From CAYRGY01 sp964424075 (GTDB lineage: Bacteria > Patescibacteriota > Gracilibacteria > UBA1369): a stretch of DNA of 64,000 nucleotides. Position 1 is the first letter of the stretch, and each line of letters begins with the position of its first letter. Both the position numbers and the translations under genes were made by a program. This document shows, in pieces, positions 15,400 to 25,082 of this stretch. Location: assembly GCA_964424075.1 (NCBI GenBank), contig CAYRGY010000002.1, positions 62,001 through 126,000 of the forward strand, given 5' to 3'. The notes beneath the pieces were generated by a model, which was not told where the DNA came from, did no database searches, and worked only from the letters and a program-made list of their open reading frames with translations.

Positions 15400-17907
15400 A
15401 TGAGTAAAAACCTTGTGATTGTCGAGTCACCAGCTAAGGCTAAAACCATTTCCAAATTTTTGGGTAAAGACTATCAAGTCGAAGCTTCAATCGGACATAT
15501 TCGTGATTTGCCGGCCAATTCTCAGGAAATTCCTGAGAAGTATAAAAAAGAAAAATGGGCTAGACTCGGAGTCGATGTTAAGCATGATTTTGAACCACTT
15601 TACGTTGTTCCTGAGGCTAAAAAGAAACAAGTTAAAAAGCTGAAACAAGCAATAAAGGGTGCTGATAATTTATATCTGGCAACTGATGAAGATCGCGAAG
15701 GTGAATCTATTTCGTGGCATCTTTTGGAAATTTTAAAACCTAAACAAAAACCGAAACGATTGGTTTTTCATGAAATTACCAAGGAGGCAATTGCTGATGC
15801 CTTAAAAAATCCTCGAGATATCGATCTTGATTTGGTTGAAGCGCAAGAGACCAGACGGATTTTAGACAGACTATATGGTTATGAAATATCGCCGGTTTTG
15901 TGGAGAAAAGTGGCACCGCGTTTAAGTGCAGGAAGAGTTCAATCCGTTGCTATTAAGCTGGTCGTCGAACGAGAAAGGAAAAGAATGAAATTTGTGCCGG
16001 CAGAATACTATGGACTGGTCGGTCAATTTAGTAAGGCTAAAGATTTATTCAATGCTGAATTGAAGAAAATTGGCCAGAAAACAATTGCACATGGTAAGGA
16101 TTTTGATCCGGAAACTGGCAAATTGAAGAGCAAAGATAAGATCGTGTTGTCGGAGCAAGAAGCTACTGAGTTGGTTAAAAAATTGCAACATGCAGATTTC
16201 AAAGTAGAGAATCTGGAGGAAAAGCCGTACAAAAAATATCCTCAAGCGCCGTTCATAACTTCAACCTTGCAACAGGAAGCTGCCAGGAAGCTTCGTTTTT
16301 CAGCCAAGAGAACCATGCAAATAGCTCAGAAATTATATGAACATGGTTATATTACCTATATGAGAACTGATTCGACCAATTTGGCGGTCAGTGCAGTCAA
16401 AGAGGCACAGAAATTGATTGAAAAGTTATATGGGAAAAACTATTTGGCTACTTCAGGCAGAAAATATCAATCCAAAGTTAAGAATGCTCAAGAAGCTCAT
16501 GAAGCGATCAGGCCGGCAGGTAAAACCTTCAGGCTCCCAGAAGATTTAGCGCGGGAATTAGACAAGGATGAAGCAACTATCTATGAATTAATCTGGAAAA
16601 GAACCATTGCATCCCAAATGAAAGAAGCTGATTTGATTTCTACAGTTGCAGAGATTGCCGATAAAGATAAGCATATTTTTCATGCTCATGGGAAACAAAT
16701 TAAATTTCCAGGATTTTTGAAAGCCTATGTACAAGGATCTGATGATCCGGATGAGGAATTGGAAGACCAAGAAAAGATTTTGCCGAGCCTTAAGATCGGC
16801 GACAAAGTTGATTTGAAAAAGCTGAATGCTGAATTTCATCAGACTAAGCCGATTCCTCGTTTTACAGAAGCTTCATTGATCAAGGATTTGGAGGCAAGAG
16901 GAATAGGCCGACCCAGCACCTATGCAACAATTATGGACACAATTCAGCGACGTGAATATGTTTACAAAAACGGCAATACTTTGATTCCAACCTTCGTTGC
17001 TTTTGCGGTTGTTGATTTAATGACAGAGTTTTTCACACACTTGGTTGATTATGAATTTACCGCAGAAATGGAGGAAGATCTGGATGAAATTTCCCATGGC
17101 TCAAAAAAATCTAAACCGTATTTGAAACAATTTTATTTTGGAGATAAAAAGCATCAGGGACTTCAAGATTTAATAGCTCAAGATATTGATGCTCGGAAGA
17201 TTTGTACTATTCCAATCAGCAAAAAAGTAACTTTGCGTATTGGTAAATTCGGGCCGTTCCTGGAACAGGGAGAAAAACGCGCTCCCCTTCCCGATGGCAT
17301 AGCCCCGGCAGATTTGGATGAAGCTACCGCTTTGGATTTATTGGAGAATAATAAGAGCAGTGGAGATAATGTAGGTAAACATCCTGACACCAAACTTGAA
17401 ATTGTAAAGAAAGTTGGCCGCTATGGACCTTATTTGCAAATGGGTGAAAAGGGTGATGCTGATTTCAAAATGAAATCTATACCGAAATTTGTCAGTCCGG
17501 AAGAATTGACCTTAGAGCAGGCAGTTAAAATTTTGTCGCTGCCTGTCAGTCTAGGAAAAAGTAAAGAATATGCTGAGATTAAAATGGATATAGGTCCGTA
17601 TGGGCCCTATCTTAAGTCCGGTAAGGGGAATACCCCTATTTCAAATGGCTATGATGTATTAAATTTGACTTTAAAACAAGCGGAACAAATCATTGCCACC
17701 AAACCTGATAAGAATGCTAAAGGAAAAGGAGCCGCTTCTGCAAATGCAGTTAAAGATTTTGGTGGCGGCTTGGTTATTAAAGTTGGTCGCTATGGACCTT
17801 ATGTCACCAATGGAAAAGTAAATGCAGCTTTACCTAAAGGCGCTAATATTGATAAACTAACTTCAGAGGAGGCAGCACAGATTATTGCCAAGAAAAAAAT
17901 GACTTAA
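15400..17907 (+). CDS. topA: DNA topoisomerase I
   Basis: Relaxes negatively supercoiled DNA. TOPRIM domain at the N-terminus (KNLVIVESPAKAKTISKFLG, then ATDEDREGESISWHL with the metal-binding acidic residues). Active-site Tyr320 in YITYMRTDSTNL, and RPSTYAT typical of the family. Instead of Cys4 zinc ribbons, the C-terminus carries four glycine/aromatic repeats (IGKFGPFLEQGEKR, VGRYGPYLQMGEKG, IGPYGPYLKSGKGN, VGRYGPYVTNGKVN), as in several other phyla. 835 residues, normal length. Followed after 10 bp by a nitroreductase, so co-transcription is likely. Confidence 0.97.
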   Translation: MSKNLVIVESPAKAKTISKFLGKDYQVEASIGHIRDLPANSQEIPEKYKKEKWARLGVDVKHDFEPLYVVPEAKKKQVKKLKQAIKGADNLYLATDEDREGESISWHLLEILKPKQKPKRLVFHEITKEAIADALKNPRDIDLDLVEAQETRRILDRLYGYEISPVLWRKVAPRLSAGRVQSVAIKLVVERERKRMKFVPAEYYGLVGQFSKAKDLFNAELKKIGQKTIAHGKDFDPETGKLKSKDKIVLSEQEATELVKKLQHADFKVENLEEKPYKKYPQAPFITSTLQQEAARKLRFSAKRTMQIAQKLYEHGYITYMRTDSTNLAVSAVKEAQKLIEKLYGKNYLATSGRKYQSKVKNAQEAHEAIRPAGKTFRLPEDLARELDKDEATIYELIWKRTIASQMKEADLISTVAEIADKDKHIFHAHGKQIKFPGFLKAYVQGSDDPDEELEDQEKILPSLKIGDKVDLKKLNAEFHQTKPIPRFTEASLIKDLEARGIGRPSTYATIMDTIQRREYVYKNGNTLIPTFVAFAVVDLMTEFFTHLVDYEFTAEMEEDLDEISHGSKKSKPYLKQFYFGDKKHQGLQDLIAQDIDARKICTIPISKKVTLRIGKFGPFLEQGEKRAPLPDGIAPADLDEATALDLLENNKSSGDNVGKHPDTKLEIVKKVGRYGPYLQMGEKGDADFKMKSIPKFVSPEELTLEQAVKILSLPVSLGKSKEYAEIKMDIGPYGPYLKSGKGNTPISNGYDVLNLTLKQAEQIIATKPDKNAKGKGAASANAVKDFGGGLVIKVGRYGPYVTNGKVNAALPKGANIDKLTSEEAAQIIAKKKMT

Positions 17908-17917
17908 CCAAGCACAA

Positions 17918-18547
17918 ATGGAAAACTCAATTAATGGTTTAATGAAATGGCGATTTGCGTGCAAACATTTTAAAGCCAATCAAAAATTACCTGCGCAGGA
18001 CTTAAATGATATTCTGGATTCTGCCAGATTATCCCCAAGTTCATTTGGTTTGCAAGCATGGAAATTTGTAGTGGTTACCAATGATGAACTAAAAGAGCAT
18101 TTAAAACCGGTTTGTTACAATCAAGCCCAAATAACTGAGGCTTCAGCACTAGTTTTCTTTTGTGCCAGGACAGATGTGCTCGGAGATAATGGCGCGCTGA
18201 AGGCTTATATGAAAAAATATAAAGCAGATCTAGGGCAATCTGATGACGAGGTGAAACCATTCTATGAGATGGTTTCGGGTATGGTTAAAAATATGCCTGA
18301 AGAAAAAGTTGTGCATTGGGTACAACGTCAGGTTTATATTCCGCATATGGTATTAATGTTAGCTGCAGCTGAAAAAGGTATTGATTCCTGCCCTATGGAA
18401 GGATTTGAGCCTGAAGGTGTAGCAAAAGTTTTGAAGCTACCCGAAAATTTGAAGCCGACTGTTTTAGTTAGCCTTGGCTATCGAGATATGGAGAAGCCAC
18501 CCAAGTCACGCTTTAATTTGGAGGATGTTGTTGATCGAAGGACTTAA
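17918..18547 (+). CDS. Nitroreductase-family NAD(P)H-dependent flavoprotein
   Basis: 209 residues. FMN-dependent oxidoreductase fold: MKWRFACKHF (FMN phosphate-binding region normally R-S-x-R), ARLSPSSFGLQAWKFVVV, and late GIDSCPMEGFEPEGVAKVL typical of NfsB-like enzymes (normally D-x-C-P-I/M-E-G-F). The substrate is unknown; quinones and nitroaromatics are common for the family. In the usual R-x-x-R-x-F motif the sequence is RFACKHF, so binding details may differ. Starts 10 bp after topA; its stop overlaps the stop of the minus-strand gene at 18544. Confidence 0.9.
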   Translation: MENSINGLMKWRFACKHFKANQKLPAQDLNDILDSARLSPSSFGLQAWKFVVVTNDELKEHLKPVCYNQAQITEASALVFFCARTDVLGDNGALKAYMKKYKADLGQSDDEVKPFYEMVSGMVKNMPEEKVVHWVQRQVYIPHMVLMLAAAEKGIDSCPMEGFEPEGVAKVLKLPENLKPTVLVSLGYRDMEKPPKSRFNLEDVVDRRT

Positions 18548-19875
18548 GCCGGAGGGCTTAAAAAGTACACTCCTCGGGGATTATTAAAATTGACTTGTTT
18601 TTCAATCGGCATTTTTTGGGCTGAACTGTTATTTACCGCAGCTGTTGGAGAAGTCATGATACCTATATGTTTGTGACCCGGCCTGGATACGCCATTTACT
18701 TGGCTGCTGGGAGTTCTACCCCAAATGATAACATCTCCGGCTTTGGCCGGTGCACGATGCTTTTTCCACCCACGCCTTAACAATTGTTTTTCAGTAACGT
18801 CAACTCCCAAGTAGACCTTATCCAGATAACCTGCATCTTTAAGAATAGTTGAGGCTACCTGAGCACAAGCGAGATTGCCTCCCGCTACTTCCCTGCCCCG
18901 AAATTGAGTACTGCCTAAATATTGACGTGCTACTTGCACCAAATTACCTACTCGTCCGGTTGGTGCCTCCTGTGAGGCCGGTGGATTTGGATTATTATCG
19001 TCAGGGGGAGGTAATTCTGTTTGCTGTTCGTCTACTGTATTATTGGTCAGCAACGAATCAATAGTGGCATTAAATTCAGTCAAATCCAGTTCCCCGGTTT
19101 CACTGAGCTTTTTTAAGGTGCTGTGAAGCGCATTGGCCAGACTTCTAAACATATCTTCGAAAGTCTTGGGGTCCAGGACCAATTCTTTGCCTTGGGCTTC
19201 CGCCTCTTGTTTGGCTTGATCTTTGACTTGAGTTACTCCTTCATTATAGAGCAAATCCTGCTTTTCCTGTGCCCCATTGATAAAAGCTTTACGTCCAAAC
19301 TTTCTGTCCGTAATACCTTCAGTAGGTTGTGTTTCTTTAACCACGACTTTAAAACCAGTTTGAACTTCCGCCTTAGTTCCGTCAGGCAAATAGTAACCAA
19401 CTTTTTTGTTCAGCTGTTTGCGTTCGGCATTCTCGAAAATCAAATTTCCCTGTTGATCATAGACGTCAACCTTAAGGACATTGGCAGGAAATAAGTCTGT
19501 AAGATCTACTCCCCACTCAGCAACATCATTATTCATGAAGTCTACATCGAATGCTAACTGTGGGTGATTTTTGTCTCGTGTAAAATAGACTCCACCTAGT
19601 TCAATATGTCGAAGCAAGGGATCTTGCTCCATTTCCTCCAAACTGTGTCCGGCAGTTTTAATCAAATCATAATCGTGGCCGTCCTCATATTGTTGCGTTC
19701 TGTCTAAAACTTCCTGCCTTTTGGCGGGTGGCATTTGTTCCATACCACGCAAAAATAGTTCAGTATCAATTTTGTGCTGAGGGGGACTCTTACTTATTGT
19801 ATCCGGACCACGTGAAGCTAATTGTAGTCTTGGCTCTCGTGTTTGTTCCGGATTGGTTTCACCAGGTGGTGGCAT
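18544..19875 (-). CDS. Large protein with C-terminal NlpC/CHAP-like cysteine peptidase domain
   Basis: 443 residues. No signal peptide; the N-terminus is Pro/Arg/Gln-rich and polar. Residues about 85-190 contain beta-rich segments around LGGVYFTRDKNHPQLAFDVD; about 220-290 is helical (FEDMFRSLANALHSTLKKLS), then a Pro/Asn linker. The last 130 residues resemble a papain-like NlpC/P60 or CHAP domain: VQVARQYLGS, Cys in GGNLACAQVASTIL, KAGDVIIWG and His in PGHKHIGIM. This would cut peptidoglycan peptides if exported. A promoter region is shared with the divergent suf operon. TTAACTG 6 nt before the ATG. Confidence 0.65.
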   Translation of the reverse strand: MPPPGETNPEQTREPRLQLASRGPDTISKSPPQHKIDTELFLRGMEQMPPAKRQEVLDRTQQYEDGHDYDLIKTAGHSLEEMEQDPLLRHIELGGVYFTRDKNHPQLAFDVDFMNNDVAEWGVDLTDLFPANVLKVDVYDQQGNLIFENAERKQLNKKVGYYLPDGTKAEVQTGFKVVVKETQPTEGITDRKFGRKAFINGAQEKQDLLYNEGVTQVKDQAKQEAEAQGKELVLDPKTFEDMFRSLANALHSTLKKLSETGELDLTEFNATIDSLLTNNTVDEQQTELPPPDDNNPNPPASQEAPTGRVGNLVQVARQYLGSTQFRGREVAGGNLACAQVASTILKDAGYLDKVYLGVDVTEKQLLRRGWKKHRAPAKAGDVIIWGRTPSSQVNGVSRPGHKHIGIMTSPTAAVNNSSAQKMPIEKQVNFNNPRGVYFLSPPA

Positions 19876-19970
19876 GAGTGACAGTTAATCTTTTTATTAT
19901 ATCATTATTTTTAAGCTTGACAAAGCCGTTTTTATAAATTAATCAAGTATATTGCCGTAAGAAAAATAAT

Positions 19971-20708
19971 ATGGATAGTTTATTAAAAATTACAGACCTG
20001 GAAGTTGAAGTAGAAGGGAAAAAGGTCTTGAAAGGTGTTAATTTGGAAATTTCCAAGGGTCAGAAACATGCCATTATGGGGCCCAATGGAAGTGGAAAAA
20101 GCTCGCTATGCTTTGCCTTGATGGGGCATCCAAAATACAAAATAGTTAATGGGAAAATTGAATTTGCAGGTACAGATGTTGCAGAGCTTGCTACCGATAA
20201 AAGAGCAGCGTTAGGGCTGTTTTTGAGTTTTCAATATCCACAGGAAATTCCTGGTATTACCTTAGGGAATTTTCTCCGACAAGCTGCCAATTTGCGCAAT
20301 AAAGCGAAAGTCGGACCGGCTGAGTTTTATAAAATTGCTCAAGCTGAATTGGCAGAATTGGGTATGGATAAGAGATTTATCGGGCGAGGGGTAAATCAAG
20401 GCTTTTCTGGAGGTGAAAAGAAGAAATCTGAAATAGCTCAATTGTCAGTACTTAAACCTAAGCTTGCCATGTTGGATGAAATTGATTCAGGATTGGATAT
20501 TGATGCTTTGCAAGTTATGTCTGAGAGAATTAATAAAATTCAAGCTGAGTCGGAAATGAGCATGCTGTTGATCACTCACTATCAAAGGCTTTTGCATTAT
20601 ATAAAAGTGGACTATGTTCATGTGATGGTTAGAGGCAGATTAGTGGACACCGGTAATTCTGATCTGGTATCGGAAATAGAAAGTGATGGCTATAAAAAGT
20701 ATTTATGA
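19971..20708 (+). CDS. sufC: Fe-S cluster assembly ATPase SufC
   Basis: ABC-type ATPase of the SufBCD scaffold. 245 residues. Walker A GPNGSGKSSL (residues 37-46), signature FSGGEKKKSEI and Walker B LAMLDEIDSGLD, then the H-loop LITHYQRLL. First gene of sufC-sufB-sufD-memo-like-sufS-sufU-sufT, all on the plus strand with overlaps of 1-11 bp or short gaps. A TTGACA at 19917 upstream may be the -35 of the operon promoter, but no convincing -10 was found at the right distance. TGA stop overlaps the ATG of sufB. Confidence 0.97.
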   Translation: MDSLLKITDLEVEVEGKKVLKGVNLEISKGQKHAIMGPNGSGKSSLCFALMGHPKYKIVNGKIEFAGTDVAELATDKRAALGLFLSFQYPQEIPGITLGNFLRQAANLRNKAKVGPAEFYKIAQAELAELGMDKRFIGRGVNQGFSGGEKKKSEIAQLSVLKPKLAMLDEIDSGLDIDALQVMSERINKIQAESEMSMLLITHYQRLLHYIKVDYVHVMVRGRLVDTGNSDLVSEIESDGYKKYL

Positions 20709-22081
20709 GTAATGATGGACACAAATTCAAGGTTAAAGACAATCCTAGATTTAAATCCGAACAGGGTTTGACTGAGTCGATCGTGAAGGATATTTCCAAG
20801 CAGAAAAATGAACCTGAATGGATGCTTAAGTTTAGGCTAAAGGCTTTGGAAAAATTTTGGTCTAAGCCAATGCCGTCTTGGGGAGCCGAACTATCGGATA
20901 TTGATTTTGAAAAAATTCATTATTATTTGCAGCCATCGGAACAGGGAAAACAAGACTGGGAAGACGTCCCTCAAGAAATCAAATATACTTTTGAGCGTTT
21001 AGGCGTGCCAGCTGCGGAAAGAAAATATTTGGCGGGTGTTGGTGCTCAATTTGAGTCTGAAGTAATTTATCACAATCTGCATCAAACATTGGTTAAAAAG
21101 GGAGTAATTTTTGAAAGTACAGATGTGGCTTTACAAAAATATCCGGAGCTGTTTAAGAAGCACTTTGGCACAATTGTTCCGCCGGGAGATAATAAATTTG
21201 CGGCGCTGAATAGTGCTGTTTGGAGTGGAGGTAGTTTTGTTTATGTGCCCCCGGGAGTAAAGGTGGATTTACCTTTGCAGGCTTATTTTAGAATTAATGC
21301 TGAATCGCTGGGTCAATTTGAAAGAACCTTAATTATTGCCGATGAAGGCAGCTCTGTACACTATGTGGAGGGTTGTACGGCGCCGACCTATTCCTCCAAT
21401 TCATTACATTCTGCGGTGGTGGAAATTATTGTGATGAAAGGAGCTCGAGTGCAATATTCGACGCTGCAAAATTGGTCACATAATGTTTACAATTTGGTAA
21501 CTAAAAGAGCGAAATGCGAATCCAATGCGACCATGTTCTGGTTAGATTGTAACTTGGGGTCAAAAGTGACAATGAAATATCCCGCCGTTTATTTAGTGGG
21601 GCGAGGAGCCAAAGCAGAAATTCAAAGTGTTGCTATGGCATCCGGAAAGCAACACCAGGATGCAGGTGCAAAAGTAATCCATGGAGCTTCAGATACCAGT
21701 TCAACCATTGTATCTAAATCAATTAGTAAGGATGGTGGACGGTCCAGTTATCGTGGTTTGCTGAAAGTCGCCCGTGGCGCCAAAAATGTTAAAGCCCGTG
21801 TTGTCTGTGATGCGTTGCTACTGGATAAACAATCGCGTTCCGATACTTATCCGACTATGGAAATTGACGAAGATAATGTCAGCATCGCTCATGAAGCCAC
21901 AGTATCCAAAATTTCCGGGGAACAATTATTTTATTTGATGACACGCGGTTTCAGTGAAGAAGAAGCAGCAACCATGATAGTGAACGGCTTTATTGAACCA
22001 ATAATTAAAACCTTGCCTATGGAATATGCGATTGAAATGAATCGGCTTATTGGAATGGAAATGGAAAACTCAATTGGCTAA
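20705..22081 (+). CDS. sufB: Fe-S cluster scaffold protein SufB
   Basis: 458 residues, the usual length. SufB hallmarks: RFGVPAAERKYLAGVGAQ-like RLGVPAAERKYLAGVGAQ, SGGSFVYVPPGVKVDLPLQAY, YVEGCTAPTYSSNSLH with the conserved Cys, and the late SRSDTYPTMEIDEDNVSIAHEA. It forms the SufBCD complex in which new clusters are built. Start overlaps sufC by 4 bp (ATGA); stop overlaps the start of sufD by 1 bp. Confidence 0.97.
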   Translation: MSNDGHKFKVKDNPRFKSEQGLTESIVKDISKQKNEPEWMLKFRLKALEKFWSKPMPSWGAELSDIDFEKIHYYLQPSEQGKQDWEDVPQEIKYTFERLGVPAAERKYLAGVGAQFESEVIYHNLHQTLVKKGVIFESTDVALQKYPELFKKHFGTIVPPGDNKFAALNSAVWSGGSFVYVPPGVKVDLPLQAYFRINAESLGQFERTLIIADEGSSVHYVEGCTAPTYSSNSLHSAVVEIIVMKGARVQYSTLQNWSHNVYNLVTKRAKCESNATMFWLDCNLGSKVTMKYPAVYLVGRGAKAEIQSVAMASGKQHQDAGAKVIHGASDTSSTIVSKSISKDGGRSSYRGLLKVARGAKNVKARVVCDALLLDKQSRSDTYPTMEIDEDNVSIAHEATVSKISGEQLFYLMTRGFSEEEAATMIVNGFIEPIIKTLPMEYAIEMNRLIGMEMENSIG

Positions 22082-22689
22082 TGAAAGAAATCAGAATTAC
22101 GAATAATCAGACTATAATTGAAACGGAGCTGCACTCCAGCTTATACAAAGTGTCTGCAGATGCTGAATTAAATCTGATTCTGCTTTTGGGTAATAAATCC
22201 CGCGGGCAAATAAATTTAGAGCTGATGGGTGTGAATGCTTCTGCCAACTTGCAAATAGCTATAATTGGTAGAGAAGATTATAGATTCGAATTAGAATTAG
22301 AAGAAAAACACTTGAGCCCCCACACAAAATCTTTGGTGAAAGTGCATAGTGCACTGTTTAACCAAAGTAGTGTTAATTTTGAAGGTAAAATTGTCATGCC
22401 ACCTGGGGCAGAGTTTTCTGATGCAAGACTGGAACACCACACGTTGCTATTATCTGAAGATGCTAAAACCAGAACAATACCGGCTTTGGAAATTGAAGCT
22501 CAAGAAGTCAAAGCATCACATGCTGCTAGTTTAGGAAAAATTGATCAAGAACAAATATTCTATTGTCAATCACGAGGATTTTCAGCTACAGAAACCGAGA
22601 GAATGCTGCTGGATGCCTTTTTCAAAGAATTTCGCAGTTGTATTAGTGAGGAACAAGCTGAAAAATTCTTCACATTGCTGGACAGATAG
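22081..22689 (+). CDS. sufD: SufD-like scaffold subunit, shortened
   Basis: 202 residues, about half of a typical SufD. It keeps the beta-helix core: LELMGVNASANLQIAIIG, SLVKVHSALFNQSSVNFEGK, and the C-terminal IPALEIEAQEVKASHAASLG, which matches the SufB/SufD C-terminal segment, including the conserved His in SHAASLG. The helical N-terminal domain is missing. Position between sufB and the rest of the operon supports the role of SufC partner; a minimal SufD is inferred, not proved. Confidence 0.85.
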   Translation: MKEIRITNNQTIIETELHSSLYKVSADAELNLILLLGNKSRGQINLELMGVNASANLQIAIIGREDYRFELELEEKHLSPHTKSLVKVHSALFNQSSVNFEGKIVMPPGAEFSDARLEHHTLLLSEDAKTRTIPALEIEAQEVKASHAASLGKIDQEQIFYCQSRGFSATETERMLLDAFFKEFRSCISEEQAEKFFTLLDR

Positions 22690-22712
22690 TCTATAGTTTA
22701 AAAAAATCTTCC

Positions 22713-23525
22713 ATGAAAAGTTGTGTCAGAGCAGAATATGCAGGTTTATTTTATCCTTCCAGCAAAGAGGAACTGGATGAGCTGATGGAGCTACGTCTTG
22801 CTGATAACGGAAAATTCGGGCCGGATTTAAGTATGTTTAATATTCAAGGTATGATAGCCCCCAGTGGTAGCTATTTTTACTCTGCAGGTGTATCGGTTTG
22901 CGGCTATCGCGAATTGACCGGAAGAAAATATAAAAAAGCTATCATTATTGGTACAGCCGATTTCACCTCTTTTCCCGGTATTGCCATGACTGAACAGGAA
23001 TGCTTTGAATCACCATACGGCGATGTAAAAATCGCTTTGGCAGATATGGAAAAATTAAAGTCCGATCTTAATTTCAATGTTAACGAAATGGCTTTTAAAA
23101 AGCAGCATTCAATAGAAGTTCAGCTACCATTTATTGGTAAATTCGCCAATCATTTGCAAATTTTGCCTTTAATTCTGGGCAATAGGGTAGAACTTGGAGA
23201 GGTCGTTCCTAAATTGAATCAAATTATTGATGAACATACGTTAATTGTTGTGAGTAGTAATTTGTCTCATTATTTAAATGCTGACAAAGCAAGAGTGGTT
23301 GATAAAACCACCTTGAGTGCCATTCTAGATCAAAACAGCGAAGATATTATGATTAAGGGAGAAGCTTCAGCCATTACCGGTATAGCGATATTGAATGAAA
23401 TTGCGTTGTTGCGGGGATGGACTCCTATGGAAATGTGCACGTCCAATTCAGCGGAAGTCGGTGATGACCCGAGTTCAGTAATTGGTTATACAAGCGTGCT
23501 TTATCGTAGTTTAAATGAATGTTAG
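22713..23525 (+). CDS. Memo/AmmeMemoRadiSam-B family protein with altered metal site
   Basis: 270 residues matching the Memo family over its whole length: GMIAPSGSYFYSAG (normally P-H-A-G-Y), AIIIGTADFTSF (normally G-P-S-H-H), QHSIEVQLPFIGKF, VVSSNLSHYLNADKA (normally S-S-D-L-S-H-Y) and GDDPSSVIGYTSVLY. The metal-ligand His residues of the first two motifs are replaced by Ser and Ala/Asp, and the late Cys-Gly is SAITGI, so a metallo-enzyme function is unlikely in the usual form. It lies inside the suf operon, overlapping sufS by 11 bp, which suggests a role in Fe-S assembly (inference). Confidence 0.85.
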   Translation: MKSCVRAEYAGLFYPSSKEELDELMELRLADNGKFGPDLSMFNIQGMIAPSGSYFYSAGVSVCGYRELTGRKYKKAIIIGTADFTSFPGIAMTEQECFESPYGDVKIALADMEKLKSDLNFNVNEMAFKKQHSIEVQLPFIGKFANHLQILPLILGNRVELGEVVPKLNQIIDEHTLIVVSSNLSHYLNADKARVVDKTTLSAILDQNSEDIMIKGEASAITGIAILNEIALLRGWTPMEMCTSNSAEVGDDPSSVIGYTSVLYRSLNEC

Positions 23526-24708
23526 TGAATTAAAAAAGGAGTTCCCCATTTTTGAACAATATCCTGATTTGGTTTATTTGGACAGTGCCGCCACTACTCA
23601 AAAACCTCGGGCTGTTATTGAAGCTATCAGTGAATATTATCTGCGCTATAATGCAAATGCCGGTCGAGGGGTTTATCGCTTGTCGGAAGAATCGACAAGA
23701 ATTTTGGAAGAAGGTAGAAAGACTGTTGCTGATTTTATCGGTGCCAAACCGCATGAAATTATTTTTTGCAAAAATGGAACTGAAGCGGCTAATGCTGCAT
23801 CTTATGGTCTCGGTGACAATTTGCTGGAGGAAGATGAAAATATCGTTATTTCGGGATTGGAACATCACTCAAATTATCTACCTTGGTTGGGTCTTTGTAT
23901 TCATCGCGGAGCGGAAAGTAGAATGGTGCCGGTTTCCAAGGAAGGCCAATTGGATGATTTTAAGAATTATGTCGATAGCAAAACTAAATTAGTGGCAATT
24001 ACTCAAATGTCCAATGTATTAGGTAATTACCCTGACTTGCCCTCAGTCATTGAATTGGCTCATCAGAATGGAGCGGTAGTAATGCTAGATGCTGTACAAG
24101 GTATTTCTCACTTTGGATTGGATGTTAGCTTGCTTAAATGCGACTTGGCTATGATCTCCGCCCATAAAATCTTTGGACCACTGGGAATCGGGGTCTTATA
24201 TGTGAATGAAAGTCTGCACGATAAATTTGAACCATTTATTACTGGAGGAGGCACTGTAAATTTGATTAAGGAAGACAGAATCGAATGGGCAGAAATCCCT
24301 AACAGAATGGAGGCCGGGACTCAAGACACTGCGGCTATTTATGGTTTGATTAGAGCAATTGAGTTTTTCAAACAGATCGATTTGCAGGAAGCTCGTAAAC
24401 ATGAGAATACATTGAATCAAATGCTGCGAACGGAGTTAGGTAAAATCCCGGGAATACATTTACTGGGGAATGATAATGGCCCGATTGTTTCCATTGATGT
24501 GCCAGGAGTTCATTCTCATGATTTGGCTTCTGTTTTGGCAGAAGACAATGTGTGTATTAGAGCCGGGACTCATTGTGCACAACCTTTGGTCAAACATTTT
24601 CTGGGTCTGGGATCAACAGCACGTTTCAGTTTTCATATCTACAACGATGAGCAAGATGTAGAACGCGCTATAGCAAGCGTCAAAAAAGCAATTAAAATAT
24701 TCAACTAA
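23515..24708 (+). CDS. sufS: Cysteine desulfurase SufS
   Basis: PLP enzyme that takes sulfur from cysteine for Fe-S assembly. 397 residues. N-terminal YLDSAATTQKPRAVI; PLP lysine in MISAHKIFGPLGIGVLY; persulfide Cys in IRAGTHCAQPLVKHF, with the short loop of the SufS (group II) type; EAGTQDTAAIYGL typical of SufS. Overlaps the Memo-like gene by 11 bp and sufU by 1 bp, so translation is likely coupled. Confidence 0.97.
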   Translation: MNVSELKKEFPIFEQYPDLVYLDSAATTQKPRAVIEAISEYYLRYNANAGRGVYRLSEESTRILEEGRKTVADFIGAKPHEIIFCKNGTEAANAASYGLGDNLLEEDENIVISGLEHHSNYLPWLGLCIHRGAESRMVPVSKEGQLDDFKNYVDSKTKLVAITQMSNVLGNYPDLPSVIELAHQNGAVVMLDAVQGISHFGLDVSLLKCDLAMISAHKIFGPLGIGVLYVNESLHDKFEPFITGGGTVNLIKEDRIEWAEIPNRMEAGTQDTAAIYGLIRAIEFFKQIDLQEARKHENTLNQMLRTELGKIPGIHLLGNDNGPIVSIDVPGVHSHDLASVLAEDNVCIRAGTHCAQPLVKHFLGLGSTARFSFHIYNDEQDVERAIASVKKAIKIFN

Positions 24709-25082
24709 TGGATTTGTACGCAGAAATTATACTGGATCACTATAAAAACCCCCGCAATGCAAAAATTTTGGAGCATGCGGACTTGAAGGGCTCTGATCAT
24801 AATCCCCTCTGTGGTGACAAAGTGGAAATTTCCATCAAAATAGATCAGAATGATCGAGTGGTAGCTGTGGGCTATAATGCTGAAGGTTGTGCAATTTCAA
24901 CTGCGGCGATTTCTCTGCTTAGTGAGGACATTCAAGACAAAACACTGCGGGAAATTGAGGCATTGGATAAAGATGACATTTATGCTTTACTGGGAGTAGA
25001 AATTTCTCCGGGACGTTCCAAATGTGCGCTGCTGGGATTGGCTTGTATCAAAAAATTAATTAAGCAGTATTATGCAACATGA
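24708..25082 (+). CDS. sufU: Iron-sulfur scaffold/sulfur-transfer protein SufU
   Basis: 124 residues of the IscU/NifU-N family, SufU type. Three Cys ligands are present: NPLCGDK, EGCAIS and RSKCALLGL, with the Asp after the first Cys. SufU normally takes the persulfide from SufS. The interval between Cys2 and Cys3 looks shorter than in IscU-like, as in SufU. Overlaps sufS by 1 bp and sufT by 11 bp. Confidence 0.95.
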   Translation: MDLYAEIILDHYKNPRNAKILEHADLKGSDHNPLCGDKVEISIKIDQNDRVVAVGYNAEGCAISTAAISLLSEDIQDKTLREIEALDKDDIYALLGVEISPGRSKCALLGLACIKKLIKQYYAT

